Shown: positions 1 through 8,498, counted from the stretch's first letter. The stretch: 64,000 nucleotides of DNA from Larkinella soli (GCF_003703975.1 NZ_QTJY01000003.1:248001-312000), one strand, 5' to 3'. Program-made: numbers and translations. The notes: generated by a model from the sequence alone, not told the origin.

Positions 1-291
1 GTCGGCAGACGGCTTCAGGTCGTTCCGGTCTTTCTGATTCACTATGTGGCCTTCGCCCATCTGGTGGGGGGTCTGCTGATCGCGGTGGGTTGCCTGACCC
101 GGCTGGCAGTTCTGGTGCAGCTGCCGATTCTGATCGGGGCCGTTTTTTTCGTCAATATCAGCCGTGGTTTTTCGGCCCTCAACTCCGAGCTGTGGCTGTC
201 GCTGATCGTGCTGGGTTTGCTGCTCATGTTCCTGGTGCTGGGCTCCGGTAAGTTTTCCATGGATGAGTCCATGCGCCGGAATGCCCACTGA
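1..291 (+). CDS. DoxX-like membrane protein, C-terminal part (5' end outside window)
   Basis: The reading frame is open from the first base and ends with TGA at 289-291, so only the C-terminal 96 residues are seen. They are strongly hydrophobic. A segment reading GGLLIAVGCLTRLAVLVQLP is typical of the second or third helix of DoxX/YphA-type four-helix membrane proteins, and a last helix (LIVLGLLLMFLVLG) precedes a short polar tail. Members of the family are small inner-membrane proteins linked to quinone or redox metabolism, but the substrate is generally unknown. Family assignment rests on hydrophobic pattern and short motifs only. A GTG at 46 is possible as a start but would cut off the first helices, so it is more likely internal. 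Confidence 0.6.
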   Translation, partial: VGRRLQVVPVFLIHYVAFAHLVGGLLIAVGCLTRLAVLVQLPILIGAVFFVNISRGFSALNSELWLSLIVLGLLLMFLVLGSGKFSMDESMRRNAH

Positions 292-310
292 AATGCAGAC
301 TGGACGGCCC

Positions 311-420
311 GGCAGCAGCGAAATAACAGAATGAATGGTTGAATGGTGCGCTGCTATTCTCGAAACGGCAAAGCACATTCAGTCACTCAATTATTCAACC
401 ATTCAACCATTTCCCTGCTG
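311..420. repeat. Intergenic inverted repeat with 8-bp periodic arms (copy 1)
   Basis: The left arm (about 311-347) carries GAATGGTTGAATGGTG. The right arm (about 376-420) is its imperfect reverse complement, and read on the minus strand it shows repeated octamers (AAATGGTT, GAATGGTT, GAATAATT, GAGTGACT). Both arms also share a CAGCAG end. The same design recurs at 20531-20631 and, with other octamers, at 5575-5680 and 36985-37349. It begins about 20 nt after the stop of the preceding gene. No ORF lies inside. Confidence 0.7.
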
Positions 421-499
421 AGGAATAATTTGCCGTTTTTTCAAACAGAACCCGCAAAGTCAGGGTTAAACTCTGACCAGAACCAAATTTATCAACGTT

Positions 500-688
500 A
501 TGGCTAATAAAGATTTGGAGAAAGCGGCAGAGACCTTATCCACCCCGAAAGTGGGCAATGATGCCAACAACGGTGCCCAGCACGGTTCTACCGGCGGCCG
601 CCGGGGTACGTCCAAAACCAACGGCAACAAAGGCCCCCGCAGCGGTGGCGGCTCTACGGGCGGTACCAAAGGCGGTAGCCACAGCTAA
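500..688 (+). CDS. Small glycine/serine-rich basic protein, function unknown
   Basis: This 62-residue ORF starts with ATG at 500. The first 25 residues are mixed and charged (MANKDLEKAAETLSTPK). The rest is low complexity, rich in Gly, Ser, Thr, Lys and Arg, and ends GGTKGGSHS. It has no signal peptide or membrane segment. Right behind it at 711 is a second small basic ORF with a similar composition, so the two may form one transcript. Such small disordered basic proteins occur in Cytophagales near stress genes, but no family can be named. Low complexity in a high-GC region can also arise by chance; the clean ATG, the AT-rich leader and the tandem partner argue for a real gene. Confidence 0.5.
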   Translation: MANKDLEKAAETLSTPKVGNDANNGAQHGSTGGRRGTSKTNGNKGPRSGGGSTGGTKGGSHS

Positions 689-710
689 GTTCACCTAATC
701 GGAAGGCGAC

Positions 711-881
711 ATGGAAATGTGGGTAAGACAGCTTTCCCCGAACAGCGGAAAGCAGGGAGGTTCGTCGGAACAACACGCGGAAGCAGGTCGGAAAGGAGGC
801 CGAAACAGCACGGGTCCCAAGAAAAAAGCCGGACCCGATGACGCCAGGCACAACAATCCCGGACGGCCGAAAGGGTCCTGA
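711..881 (+). CDS. Small basic protein with a KGG-like motif
   Basis: ATG at 711 opens a 56-codon frame closed by TGA at 879-881. The product is very basic and glycine rich, with AEAGRKGGRNSTGPKKKAG in the middle and GRPKGS at the end. The RKGGR core resembles the KGG repeat of YciG-type stress proteins, though only one repeat is visible and the match is weak. It lies 22 nt after the 500-688 ORF, and a strong bidirectional terminator follows at 951-979, which fits a two-gene unit. No membrane segment or signal peptide is present. Whether it is translated is unproven. Confidence 0.45.
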   Translation: MEMWVRQLSPNSGKQGGSSEQHAEAGRKGGRNSTGPKKKAGPDDARHNNPGRPKGS

Positions 882-950
882 CGCTGATTTCGTTCACGCT
901 GAACCAACGGTCGGATCACGACCGATCAGGGTTGATAAAACCCGTCAAAA

Positions 951-979
951 AAGGCCGATTCGCAGGAATCGGCCTTTTT
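951..979. terminator. Bidirectional intrinsic terminator
   Basis: An 11-bp perfect stem (951-961 with 966-976) and a GCAG loop are followed by TTTTT on the plus strand; the minus strand also has a T run after the stem. It can end the plus-strand small ORFs and the minus-strand radical-SAM gene, whose stop codon is at 981-983. Confidence 0.85.
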
Positions 980-980
980 G

Positions 981-2018
981 TTAAAAAATATATCGGATGT
1001 CGCACCAGGGGATTTCGTCGGCAATCAGCCCTTCGAACACCCGGATCATCTTCGACTTGAGCTGGTGATCGTAGCGGATGTTCCAGCCCCCGAACTGGCT
1101 GCGCTTGTTCTCCTGCAGCTCGGGCACCCAGAGCAGTTCCTCCGCTTTGGGGTTAATCGCCAGGTTGGCCTGATGCTGCCACTGGTTGTGGGTCAGGAAA
1201 ATCACTTCGCATTTCAGCTGCGCCTTCACCTCGGGGCGCAAAGCCGCATTCAGTTCCCGGAACAGTTCCCGGTAGTCTTCGCGCCACTGCTTGCCCTCGT
1301 AGACGATCACCGGGGAGAAGTTGACGTGTACCTCGTAGCCGGCGTCATAAAAATCGTTGATGGCCGCAATCCGCTTCTCGATGGAGTCGGTCCGGACGTC
1401 GACCAGTTTGCTGACCCGCGACGGCATCAGGCTGAACCGGATGCGGATCTTCCGCTGCGGATCGAAGTCGAGCAGGTCGCGGTTGACGAACTTAGTGGCG
1501 AAGGTGGCTTTGGCGCGGGGGTGGTCCCGGTAGAACCCGAACACTTCCCTAACACCGTTAGATAAGCTGAAATCCACCGAAATATCGGAATTACAACCGA
1601 TGTCGTAGGTATGAAAAACCGGGTCGGTCTGGTTGGGCGTCTTGGGCCAGGGCAGGCTCATGACGTGGCTGTCTACGGCCGAATTGATTTCGTCCACGTT
1701 GGTGAACAGCGTAATGGGATTCACCTTCTTGTGCCGGTCGACGTAGCAGTAGGCGCAGCCGCCGAAGCAGCCGTTGGCCAGGCTGGGGGAAATATAATCG
1801 GAAGAACGACCGCTCCACCGGCATTCGAGGGTTTTGAGCCGGCCCAGCACGAGCACGTCCGATTTGACGCGGAAGTGATTCATGCCCAGTTCGGGCAGCC
1901 GGTTATGCTGCCGCACCTCCATCATCTCGGCATCCGGGTACTGCTCCAGCACCGCTTCTCCGCGCTCGTTCATGGCGTCGGCGGTGTAGAGAATGATCTT
2001 CGGCTGAAAGTCGGTCAT
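981..2018 (-). CDS. Radical SAM protein, spore photoproduct lyase family (SplB-like)
   Basis: The 345-residue protein has a CX3CX2C cluster at C84, C88 and C91 (NGCFGGCAYCYV), the 4Fe-4S/S-adenosylmethionine site of radical SAM enzymes of the spore photoproduct lyase type. That enzyme repairs the thymine dimer 5-thyminyl-5,6-dihydrothymine by radical chemistry. The rest (TYDIGCNSDISVDFSLSNG, FATKFVN, RIRFSLMPSRVSKLVD) fits the TIM-barrel of this family. Length matches the known range. Spores are not made by Bacteroidota, so the substrate here may be another photoproduct or modified base; activity is inferred only. It is monocistronic, divergent from the serine hydrolase gene and closed by the terminator at 951-979. 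Confidence 0.8.
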   Translation of the reverse strand: MTDFQPKIILYTADAMNERGEAVLEQYPDAEMMEVRQHNRLPELGMNHFRVKSDVLVLGRLKTLECRWSGRSSDYISPSLANGCFGGCAYCYVDRHKKVNPITLFTNVDEINSAVDSHVMSLPWPKTPNQTDPVFHTYDIGCNSDISVDFSLSNGVREVFGFYRDHPRAKATFATKFVNRDLLDFDPQRKIRIRFSLMPSRVSKLVDVRTDSIEKRIAAINDFYDAGYEVHVNFSPVIVYEGKQWREDYRELFRELNAALRPEVKAQLKCEVIFLTHNQWQHQANLAINPKAEELLWVPELQENKRSQFGGWNIRYDHQLKSKMIRVFEGLIADEIPWCDIRYIF

Positions 2019-2228
2019 TAAGATCGAGTTGAGTATCGTATTAAGTTAACATCTACCAATCCTATATAGTTCATAATTTTTTATTTGCAATACTCTGTTA
2101 TACAGTCTTTTAAATTGTTTTTGTTGAATAAAAAATCGAAATCGTTCCTGGCCGTCCGTATTTTGTTTTTAGCCGATTTTTCCGCTTTTTTCCGGACTGT
2201 TTCCAAACCCTTTATTCGTCTCTTTCCC

Positions 2229-3527
2229 ATGAATCGATTTGCTGCGTTTCTTTTATGCAGTTGTTTTTCCGCGGCTTTTGCCCAGAAGCCCGCCCACCCG
2301 GTTTTGCTGGAAGCCCGCCCGGAGTCCGTCGGCCTCAGTTCCGAACGGCTGATGCGGCTCGACCGGGTGCTGCAGGAATACGTCGATCAGAAAAAACTGC
2401 CCGGTGTTGCCGCCCTGATCGCCCGCGACGGCAGGATCGTTTATCATAAAGGATTCGGGAAGGACGACATCGAGGCCGGGACACCGCTCCGTCGGGACGC
2501 CATTTTCCGGATTGCCTCCCAGACGAAGGCTATCACCAGCACGGCCGTTATGATGCTGTTCGAGGAGGGTAAACTGCTGCTCGACGAACCGGTGTCGAAT
2601 TATATTCCGGCTTTCAAAAATCAGACGGTGCTGAGCCGGTTCAACGAGAAGGATACGACCTATACCACCATTCCGGCCAAACGAGAGGTGACGATCCGCG
2701 ACCTGCTGACGCACACCTCGGGCATCGGCTATGCCGGCATCGGCTCGAAGGAGGCCAACGCCATCTATGCCAAAGCGAAGATTCCGAGCGGCATCGGCAC
2801 CCCGAATGAAAAGCTCTCCGAGAAGATTCCGGCCCTCGGCCGGCTTCCGCTGATGCACCAGCCCGGCGAACGCTGGACTTATGGCCTCAATACCGACGTG
2901 CTGGGTTACCTCGTGGAGGTCGTCTCAAAACAGCCTTTCGACGAGTTTCTGCGGTCTCGCATTTTCGACCCGCTCGGCATGAAGGACACGTTCTTTTACC
3001 TGCCTGCCGACAGGCACAGCCGCCTGACCGCGCTCTACACCGAAGACTCCACCAAAGCCTATCGCAAGATCCTGATGCGCAACGGCATGTCGGCCGATTA
3101 CCCGAAACAAAAAGGTACGTTTTTTTCGGGCGGAGCCGGCCTGTCTTCCACGCTATACGACTACGCGATTTTCCTGCAGATGATGCTGAACGGCGGGGAA
3201 TACAACGGAAAACGCATACTCAGCCCGGTTTCCGTCCGGATGATGACCATGAACCAGACGCCGGCCATTCCCAACCAGCGCTTCGGGCTCGGCTTCGGGA
3301 TTGCCTCCGACCGGGAAGAAGCCCGCATCGGGGTATCGGAAGGCAGTTTTTCCTGGAGCGGCTACTTCGGAACCGTCTACTGGGTCGACCCGAAGGAAAA
3401 AATCGTGGCGCTGATTTTCACCCAGAAGGTACCCAACAGCTACAGGGACCTGGCCGACAAGTTCAGGGCGCTGCTCTACCAGGCGATCACCGACTCTGAA
3501 CAGCCGCTGTTTGAAGCCGGAAAGTAA
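2229..3527 (+). CDS. Exported serine hydrolase of the class C beta-lactamase/PBP4-like family
   Basis: The 432-residue product has a signal peptide (MNRFAAFLLCSCFSAAFAQ), so it should act in the periplasm. The nucleophile motif is S97-Q-T-K100 (SQTK), followed by the family hallmark LLTHTSGIGY and a YGLNTDVLG segment that holds the second-motif tyrosine. A glycine-rich FFSGGAGLSSTLYDYA stretch and a C-terminal GYFGTVYWVDP strand complete the fold. Members range from beta-lactamases to esterases and D-aminopeptidases, so the substrate cannot be given. The start at 2229 was chosen because it places the signal peptide at the N-terminus; the frame is open upstream to 2085. An intrinsic terminator follows at 3546-3570. 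Confidence 0.88.
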   Translation: MNRFAAFLLCSCFSAAFAQKPAHPVLLEARPESVGLSSERLMRLDRVLQEYVDQKKLPGVAALIARDGRIVYHKGFGKDDIEAGTPLRRDAIFRIASQTKAITSTAVMMLFEEGKLLLDEPVSNYIPAFKNQTVLSRFNEKDTTYTTIPAKREVTIRDLLTHTSGIGYAGIGSKEANAIYAKAKIPSGIGTPNEKLSEKIPALGRLPLMHQPGERWTYGLNTDVLGYLVEVVSKQPFDEFLRSRIFDPLGMKDTFFYLPADRHSRLTALYTEDSTKAYRKILMRNGMSADYPKQKGTFFSGGAGLSSTLYDYAIFLQMMLNGGEYNGKRILSPVSVRMMTMNQTPAIPNQRFGLGFGIASDREEARIGVSEGSFSWSGYFGTVYWVDPKEKIVALIFTQKVPNSYRDLADKFRALLYQAITDSEQPLFEAGK

Positions 3528-3545
3528 GGGTCGAGGGAACATCGG

Positions 3546-3570
3546 AAAGGCAGGGAGAACCTGCCTTTTT
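3546..3570 (+). terminator. Intrinsic terminator after the serine hydrolase
   Basis: The stem AAAGGCAGG / CCTGCCTTT with a GAGAA loop is followed by a run of T. It lies 18 nt after the stop codon of the hydrolase gene. Confidence 0.85.
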
Positions 3571-3647
3571 CCGTTTTTCAACTCTTAATTTTTCCTAAAT
3601 CTCCGGGCGGCTTTCCGGGTGTTCGGCAATCGTTCGGGCAAAATTCC

Positions 3648-3655
3648 TATTTTTG
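3648..3655 (+). promoter_or_regulatory. Bacteroidota -7 box upstream of ftsX
   Basis: TATTTTTG matches TAnnTTTG exactly and lies 31 nt before the ftsX start at 3687, which gives a leader of about 25 nt. No good TTG/TTTG -33 element is visible; TTCG around 3622 is the nearest. It would drive ftsX, the DUF3098 gene and uppP. Confidence 0.5.
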
Positions 3656-3686
3656 TGTCGGGCATCCGTTGCCTTTACCAATATTT

Positions 3687-4565
3687 ATGGCTTCAAAGAA
3701 GAAAGTGGGTTCGTATCCGGGCGGGATGATTCTCTTCAGCCTGACCTCGGCACTGTTTTTGATCGGCTTCTGCGGGATGCTGGTGCTCCAGTCGAAAAAG
3801 CTGGTGCGTTACATTCGCGAAAACAATGAAGTCCGTGTTTTTCTGGACAAGGACCTCGATGCCGGCCAGCAGAAGAAGCTGTACGACGAAATCATCAAAA
3901 AACCGTTCGTCCTCTACACCGGAACCACCCCCCAGATCAGTTTTGTCAGTAAGGACGTGGCCGCGAAGGAGTTTATTGCCGAAACGAAGGAGGACTTTTC
4001 CAAATTCCTGAACGAGAACCCGCTCCGCGACAGTTACCGGATCAAACTCCGGGAAGATTATTTTGAAGAAGTCAAACTGGAGGAGGTGAAAACCGACCTG
4101 GAAAGCGTCAACGGCGTGTTCGAGGTGGTGTATCAGGAAAACCTGGTCGACAACATCAACAAGAACATCACCAAGATTTACATCATCATGTCGGTATTTG
4201 CGGTGATCATGCTGATTATCATCGTCGTACTGATGAACAATACGATCCGGCTGGCCCTGTATTCGCAGCGTCTGCTGATCCGAAGCATGCAGCTGGTGGG
4301 GGCCACGAACGGTTTCATCCAGATGCCGTTCCTGCGCCGGGGCATGACCCAGGGGCTGATCAGCGGCCTGATTGCCGCCGTTCTGCTGTTCGTGCTGCTC
4401 CAGCTGGCGATCCGGAACATCGAGGGGCTGGCAACGCTCCAGGAACCCGAAAAAACCGGGATCCTACTGGGCGCCATCGTCATCCTCGGCATCATCATCG
4501 GGCTGATCAGCACGTTTCAGGCCGTTCACCGCTACCTGAGCCTGTCGCTCGACGAACTGTATTAA
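3687..4565 (+). CDS. ftsX: Cell division protein FtsX
   Basis: FtsX is the membrane subunit of the FtsEX complex, an ABC-type system that activates peptidoglycan hydrolases at the septum. The 292-residue protein has an N-terminal membrane helix (about 16-38), a soluble periplasmic domain (about 40-160; NNEVRVFLDKDLD, ending DLESVNGVFEVVYQENLVD) and three further helices with a conserved cytoplasmic loop (IRLALYSQRLLIRSMQLVGA). This is the standard FtsX layout. The start at 3687 is an ATG in the usual AT-rich setting; a TTG at 3669 would only add six residues. The gene leads the ftsX-DUF3098-uppP unit common in Bacteroidota; ftsE is not in the window. Confidence 0.93.
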   Translation: MASKKKVGSYPGGMILFSLTSALFLIGFCGMLVLQSKKLVRYIRENNEVRVFLDKDLDAGQQKKLYDEIIKKPFVLYTGTTPQISFVSKDVAAKEFIAETKEDFSKFLNENPLRDSYRIKLREDYFEEVKLEEVKTDLESVNGVFEVVYQENLVDNINKNITKIYIIMSVFAVIMLIIIVVLMNNTIRLALYSQRLLIRSMQLVGATNGFIQMPFLRRGMTQGLISGLIAAVLLFVLLQLAIRNIEGLATLQEPEKTGILLGAIVILGIIIGLISTFQAVHRYLSLSLDELY

Positions 4566-4593
4566 TTCAATAAAACGAGATTTCAATACCACC

Positions 4594-4797
4594 ATGAGTA
4601 AACTTCCTTTCGGCCGCGCCAACTACACCCTCATGATCATCGGGGTGGTCATTATCCTGATCGGCTTTATCATCATGAACCTCGACACCGAAGAATTCGG
4701 TTTCGGCACCCTCGGCCTAACCGTCGGCCCGCTGGTCGTCATGAGTGGCTTTATCCTTGAATTTTTTGCCATCTTGCGCCGATCACCGAATCAATGA
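4594..4797 (+). CDS. DUF3098 small membrane protein
   Basis: This 67-residue protein has two membrane helices ([18 protein letters not shown] and [19 protein letters not shown]) joined by a short acidic loop, and a positively charged end (LRRSPNQ). Its pattern and its place between ftsX and uppP are those of the DUF3098 family, which is found next to these two genes across Bacteroidota. No function is known; context suggests cell-envelope synthesis or division. The stop codon overlaps the uppP start (ATGA at 4794-4797), so translation is probably coupled. Confidence 0.9.
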   Translation: MSKLPFGRANYTLMIIGVVIILIGFIIMNLDTEEFGFGTLGLTVGPLVVMSGFILEFFAILRRSPNQ

Positions 4798-5573
4798 GTC
4801 TTTTTCACGCCATTATTCTGGCCATCATCGAAGGGTTGACGGAGTTTCTTCCGGTCTCTTCGACGGGCCACATGATTATCTATTCGTCGCTCGTCGGCAT
4901 CAGCGGATCGGAATTTACCAAGCTGTTTACCGTCAACATCCAGTTCGGCTGCATCCTGTCGGTGCTGGTACTCTACCGACGGCGGTTTCTCCAGACGACC
5001 CATTTTTACCTGAAACTGTTCGTCGCCTTCCTCCCGGCGGCCGTCATCGGCTTTCTGCTCAACGACTTCATCGATTCCCTGCTCGAAAACGTCACGGTGG
5101 TGGCCGTCACCCTTCTGCTGGGCGGGATCGTGCTGATCTATATCGACCGGATTTTCAAGGAGCTTCCCCGTGATTACGACGTCACCTTTCCGGAGGCCGT
5201 CAAGATCGGTTTCTTTCAGTGCGTCGCCATGATTCCCGGGGTTTCCCGTTCCGCGGCCACCATCATCGGGGGCATGTTTCAGGGACTGACCCGCAAGCAG
5301 GCCGCCGAATTCTCGTTCTTTCTGGCCGTTCCGACCATGGCGGCCGCAACGGGCTACAAATTGCTGAAATCCTACAAAACCATTCAGGCCGACGATGTCC
5401 AGCTTCTTTTGATCGGGAATGCGGTCGCCTTTATCGTCGGTTTGCTGGCCATCCGCGGTTTTGTCGGCTTTCTGACCCGCTACGGCTTCAAGGTATTCGG
5501 TTATTACCGCATCGCCCTCGGCCTGATCCTGCTGGGCCTGCTGGCGGCCGGCGTAAAGCTGGAAGTGGTGTAG
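4794..5573 (+). CDS. uppP: Undecaprenyl-diphosphatase UppP (BacA family)
   Basis: UppP removes a phosphate from undecaprenyl diphosphate on the outer face of the inner membrane, recycling the lipid carrier used for peptidoglycan and polysaccharide export. Both family signatures are present: [16 protein letters not shown] near the N-terminus with the catalytic glutamate and serine, and [10 protein letters not shown] with the essential arginine. The protein has 259 residues, a normal size, with about seven to eight hydrophobic helices. It is the third gene of the ftsX unit. The carrier it regenerates is the one also needed by the polysaccharide locus starting at 10.7 kb. Family members can confer bacitracin tolerance. 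Confidence 0.95.
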   Translation: MSLFHAIILAIIEGLTEFLPVSSTGHMIIYSSLVGISGSEFTKLFTVNIQFGCILSVLVLYRRRFLQTTHFYLKLFVAFLPAAVIGFLLNDFIDSLLENVTVVAVTLLLGGIVLIYIDRIFKELPRDYDVTFPEAVKIGFFQCVAMIPGVSRSAATIIGGMFQGLTRKQAAEFSFFLAVPTMAAATGYKLLKSYKTIQADDVQLLLIGNAVAFIVGLLAIRGFVGFLTRYGFKVFGYYRIALGLILLGLLAAGVKLEVV

Positions 5574-5574
5574 A

Positions 5575-5680
5575 GGGCGTTGGGGAGTTTGAGGGTTGTG
5601 GAGTTAGGGCTCCACTGACGGACACCGGGTGGCTGCCAGCTCCTCAACGCTTACACCCCCCTACTCCTTAACCAGCAACC
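5575..5680. repeat. Intergenic inverted repeat with 8-bp periodic arms (copy 2)
   Basis: The left arm (5575-5609) divides into degenerate octamers (GGGAGTTT, GAGGGTTG, TGGAGTTA). The right arm (5640-5680), read on the minus strand, gives GTTAAGGA, GTAGGGGG, GTGTAAGC, GTTGAGGA. It starts right after the uppP stop codon and fills almost the whole gap to truB. No ORF is seen in it. Confidence 0.65.
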
Positions 5681-5685
5681 TTCAC

Positions 5686-5693
5686 TATCTTTA
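5686..5693 (+). promoter_or_regulatory. Possible -7 box of truB-ribF
   Basis: TATCTTTA differs from TAnnTTTG only in the last base. It lies 26 nt before the truB start and just behind the inverted repeat, so transcription of truB-ribF could start between the repeat and the gene. Confidence 0.4.
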
Positions 5694-5718
5694 CAGCCTC
5701 AATTTCCCAAAAATACCA

Positions 5719-6417
5719 ATGCTTCCTCCAGACGAAGGACGGGTGATTCTCATCGACAAACCGCTGAACTGGACTTCGTTCGACGTGGTCAATAAGCTTC
5801 GGTATGCCTGTAAATTCAAAAAAATAGGCCATGCCGGGACGCTCGACCCGCTGGCGACCGGGCTGCTGATACTCTGTACGGGCCGAAAAACCAAACAGAT
5901 CGACAGCTACCAGGCTCAGGAAAAGGAATATACCGGGACACTGGTTCTCGGAAAAACCACCCCTTCCGTCGATCTCGAAACCGGGTTCGATGCCGAATAC
6001 GACGTTTCCGGCATCACGCCCGAAGCCGTCGAGTCGGCCGCCCGCCGGCTGACCGGTACCATCGACCAAATCCCGCCGATCTACTCGGCCGTCCGGGTCA
6101 ACGGGCAGCGGCTGTATGAAAAGGCCCGCAAGGGAAAAACCGCCGACGACATCGAAGGCGGTATCAAATCCCGCACGGTCACGATTTCGGTCTTTGAAGT
6201 GGAAACCGCCCGGTTTCCCGAAATTGATTTCCGGATTGTTTGCTCGAAAGGGACTTACGTCCGTAGCTTAGTGCGCGATTTGGGAGCGTTGTTGCAAAAC
6301 GGAGCCTACCTCAAGGTCCTGCGCCGGACCCGCATCGGAGCGTTTCGGATCGAGGAGGCCGACTCCCTGGAGGAGTTTATCCGCAATAACCGCCCTGCTG
6401 AGCAGTCACCTACATGA
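5719..6417 (+). CDS. truB: tRNA pseudouridine(55) synthase TruB
   Basis: TruB converts uridine 55 of the tRNA T-loop to pseudouridine in the cytoplasm. The catalytic motif [14 protein letters not shown] carries the nucleophile D43, and the later motifs YEKARKG and [15 protein letters not shown] are those of TruB. At 232 residues it is the short form usual in Bacteroidota, lacking a full PUA domain. ATG at 5719 is preferred to the upstream start at 5629 because the extra 30 residues would be encoded by the inverted repeat. The gene overlaps ribF by ATGA (6414-6417), the common truB-ribF pair. Confidence 0.95.
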   Translation: MLPPDEGRVILIDKPLNWTSFDVVNKLRYACKFKKIGHAGTLDPLATGLLILCTGRKTKQIDSYQAQEKEYTGTLVLGKTTPSVDLETGFDAEYDVSGITPEAVESAARRLTGTIDQIPPIYSAVRVNGQRLYEKARKGKTADDIEGGIKSRTVTISVFEVETARFPEIDFRIVCSKGTYVRSLVRDLGALLQNGAYLKVLRRTRIGAFRIEEADSLEEFIRNNRPAEQSPT

Positions 6418-7355
6418 AGATATACCAAGGAATTGATACGTTCGAACCCCTGCCCTACGCCGTCGTTACCAGCGGCACCTTCGACGGGGTTCACCTGGGT
6501 CATCAGAAAATCATTTCCCGGCTGACGGAAATCGCCCGGATTCACGGGGGGGAAACCGTCGTGCTGACGTTCTGGCCCCACCCCCGCACGGTGGTTTCGA
6601 ACGACAGCCGGGACCTTCGGCTGCTGTCTACCATCGAGGAAAAAACCGAGCTGCTGGAAGCCGCCGGCGTCGACAACCTCGTGATCATTCCCTTTACCCG
6701 CTCGTTTTCGGAGCTGTCGTCGGAGGAGTTTATCCAGCAGATTCTGGTGGAGAGGATCGGCACGAAGAAGCTGGTGATCGGCTACGACCACCACTTCGGC
6801 CGGAACCGGGAGGGCAGTTTCGACTACCTGAAGCAGCACGCTCACCAGTACGGTTTCGAGATCGAGGAGATTCCGCGTCAGGATGTCGATGCCGTCGGGG
6901 TCAGTTCCTCCAAAATCCGGACGGCCCTGCTAGAAGGCAATCTCGCCACCGCCACCCGGTTTCTGGGCCGCCCCTACAGCCTGACCGGCACCATCGTGAA
7001 AGGCCAGCAGCTGGGCCGGACCATCGGCTACCCGACCGCCAACATTCAGGTCGACGATCCGAATAAGCTCATTCCGTCCAACGGCATCTACGCGGCCGAG
7101 GTCATCTACCAGGGCCGCCTGCTGGGCGGAGCCATGAGCATCGGCACCCGCCCGACCGTCGGCGGGACGCACCGGACCATCGAGGTATTCATCTTCGACT
7201 TCGATCAGGAAATTTACGGCGAACACCTGACGGTGCGGTTCATCGAGTATCTGCGGCCGGAACTGAAATTCGACGGCCTCCCCGCCCTCGTGGCCCAGAT
7301 GGACCTCGATGTCGGGAAGGCCAAACGGATTCTTTACTCCAGCGCCCGGACGTAA
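6414..7355 (+). CDS. ribF: Bifunctional riboflavin kinase/FAD synthetase RibF
   Basis: RibF phosphorylates riboflavin to FMN and adenylates FMN to FAD. The N-terminal nucleotidyltransferase domain has GTFDGVHLGHQKI and VIGYDHHFGRNREG, and the linker has VSSSKIRTALLEGNLATA. The C-terminal kinase domain carries GRTIGYPTANI, where the threonine and asparagine bind metal and nucleotide. At 313 residues it is the normal length. Translation is likely coupled to truB through the ATGA overlap. Its 3' end overlaps the convergent pheA gene by 22 bp (7334-7355), so there is no room for a terminator between them. Confidence 0.95.
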   Translation: MKIYQGIDTFEPLPYAVVTSGTFDGVHLGHQKIISRLTEIARIHGGETVVLTFWPHPRTVVSNDSRDLRLLSTIEEKTELLEAAGVDNLVIIPFTRSFSELSSEEFIQQILVERIGTKKLVIGYDHHFGRNREGSFDYLKQHAHQYGFEIEEIPRQDVDAVGVSSSKIRTALLEGNLATATRFLGRPYSLTGTIVKGQQLGRTIGYPTANIQVDDPNKLIPSNGIYAAEVIYQGRLLGGAMSIGTRPTVGGTHRTIEVFIFDFDQEIYGEHLTVRFIEYLRPELKFDGLPALVAQMDLDVGKAKRILYSSART

Positions 7356-8410
7356 CTGCCCAGCCATTTGACGTCGGCCGCGTGGTGCTGGAGGATTTCC
7401 CGCACGGGCGCGTCTTCAGCGTGTCCTTCAAATTCGATCAGAAACCAGTAGCGGAACGTCGCCCCTTCGCGCAGCGGGCGGCTTTCGATTTTGGTCAGGT
7501 TGATCCGGCGGGCGTTGAACTCCTGCAGGAACTGGGCCAGCACCCCGGGTGAGTTGGTGTTCGGCAGGCGGGCCACGAGGGTGGTTTTGTCGTTTCCGCT
7601 CCGCTGGTTTTTAAAATCCTTGGCGAGAATCAGAAAGCGGGTCCGGTTCAGGTCCGTGTCTTCGATGTTGTCGAACAGCACCGGCACCCCGAACAGCTTG
7701 GAGGCAATGTGGGAACAGACCGCAGCCGCCCGGGGGTTCTGGGCCGCCAGTTTGGCGGCCTTCGACGTCGATTCGACCGGCACCAGTTCGGCCGGCAGCC
7801 CCTCGAAATATTCCTTCAGGAACTTGCTGCACTGCCCGAAGGCGATGTCTTTGGAATAAATGTGGGTAATGTCGCCCAGAACGTCGGTCTGGGTGGCGAA
7901 GGTGAAATGCACCGGGATCTGGGCTTCGGCCGCGATGACGAGGTCCTTCTCGTAGAGCAGGTCGATGGTTTCATTGACGACCCCCTCCTGGTTATTCTCG
8001 ATCGGTACCACCCCGAACCGCGCCCGCCCGGTTTCGACGCTCTCGAACACGGAGCGGATGTTCGGCAGGGCCAGGTATTCGCTCATGGCTCCGAACCGGC
8101 TTTCGGCGGCCTGGTGGGTGAAGCTTCCTTCCGGCCCCAGGTAGGCGATGCGCTCGGGCATCTCCAGATTTCGGGAAACCGCAAAAATCTCCAGATAGAT
8201 GGCATCGATGGCCGAGGGCGTCATCAGGCCGTCGTTCAGCCGGTGGAGACGGTCCAGAATCTGCTTTTCGCGCTCGGGCCGGTAAATGATGGAGTTACTC
8301 GTTTTTTTCAGTTCACCCACTTGCCGGACCAGGTCCATGCGCTGGTTGAGCAGAGTCAGCAACTGATCGTCGATACCGTCGATCTGGGTACGGAGGGATT
8401 CGAGAGTCAT
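7334..8410 (-). CDS. pheA: Bifunctional chorismate mutase/prephenate dehydratase
   Basis: The 358-residue protein should turn chorismate into prephenate and then phenylpyruvate, the committed steps to phenylalanine. Residues 1-85 form an AroQ-type mutase (LRTQIDGIDDQLLTLLNQRM, RPEREKQIL). The dehydratase domain begins at AYLGPEGSFTHQAA and contains NRTRFLIL with the catalytic Thr-Arg pair. The C-terminal ACT domain (GVLAQFLQEFNARRINLTKI then ESRPLR) is the phenylalanine feedback site. It lies downstream of parE on the same strand, 88 bp apart, but a hairpin at 8447-8484 separates them. The end overlaps ribF. Confidence 0.95.
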   Translation of the reverse strand: MTLESLRTQIDGIDDQLLTLLNQRMDLVRQVGELKKTSNSIIYRPEREKQILDRLHRLNDGLMTPSAIDAIYLEIFAVSRNLEMPERIAYLGPEGSFTHQAAESRFGAMSEYLALPNIRSVFESVETGRARFGVVPIENNQEGVVNETIDLLYEKDLVIAAEAQIPVHFTFATQTDVLGDITHIYSKDIAFGQCSKFLKEYFEGLPAELVPVESTSKAAKLAAQNPRAAAVCSHIASKLFGVPVLFDNIEDTDLNRTRFLILAKDFKNQRSGNDKTTLVARLPNTNSPGVLAQFLQEFNARRINLTKIESRPLREGATFRYWFLIEFEGHAEDAPVREILQHHAADVKWLGSYVRALE

Positions 8411-8446
8411 ATTCGTAAACTAAGTATTCATGCGCCGGGCAGCAGA

Positions 8447-8484
8447 AAACCGTGCGCTCCGGAGCCGTCCGGCACGCACGGTTT
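8447..8484 (-). terminator. Hairpin terminator after parE
   Basis: The arms AAACCGTGCG (8447-8456) and CGCACGGTTT (8475-8484) pair perfectly around an 18-nt loop that has its own GC-rich pairing. On the minus strand the stem is followed by TTTTC, so it probably ends parE transcription before pheA. Confidence 0.65.
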
Positions 8485-8498
8485 CCGACCGGGTCCGA

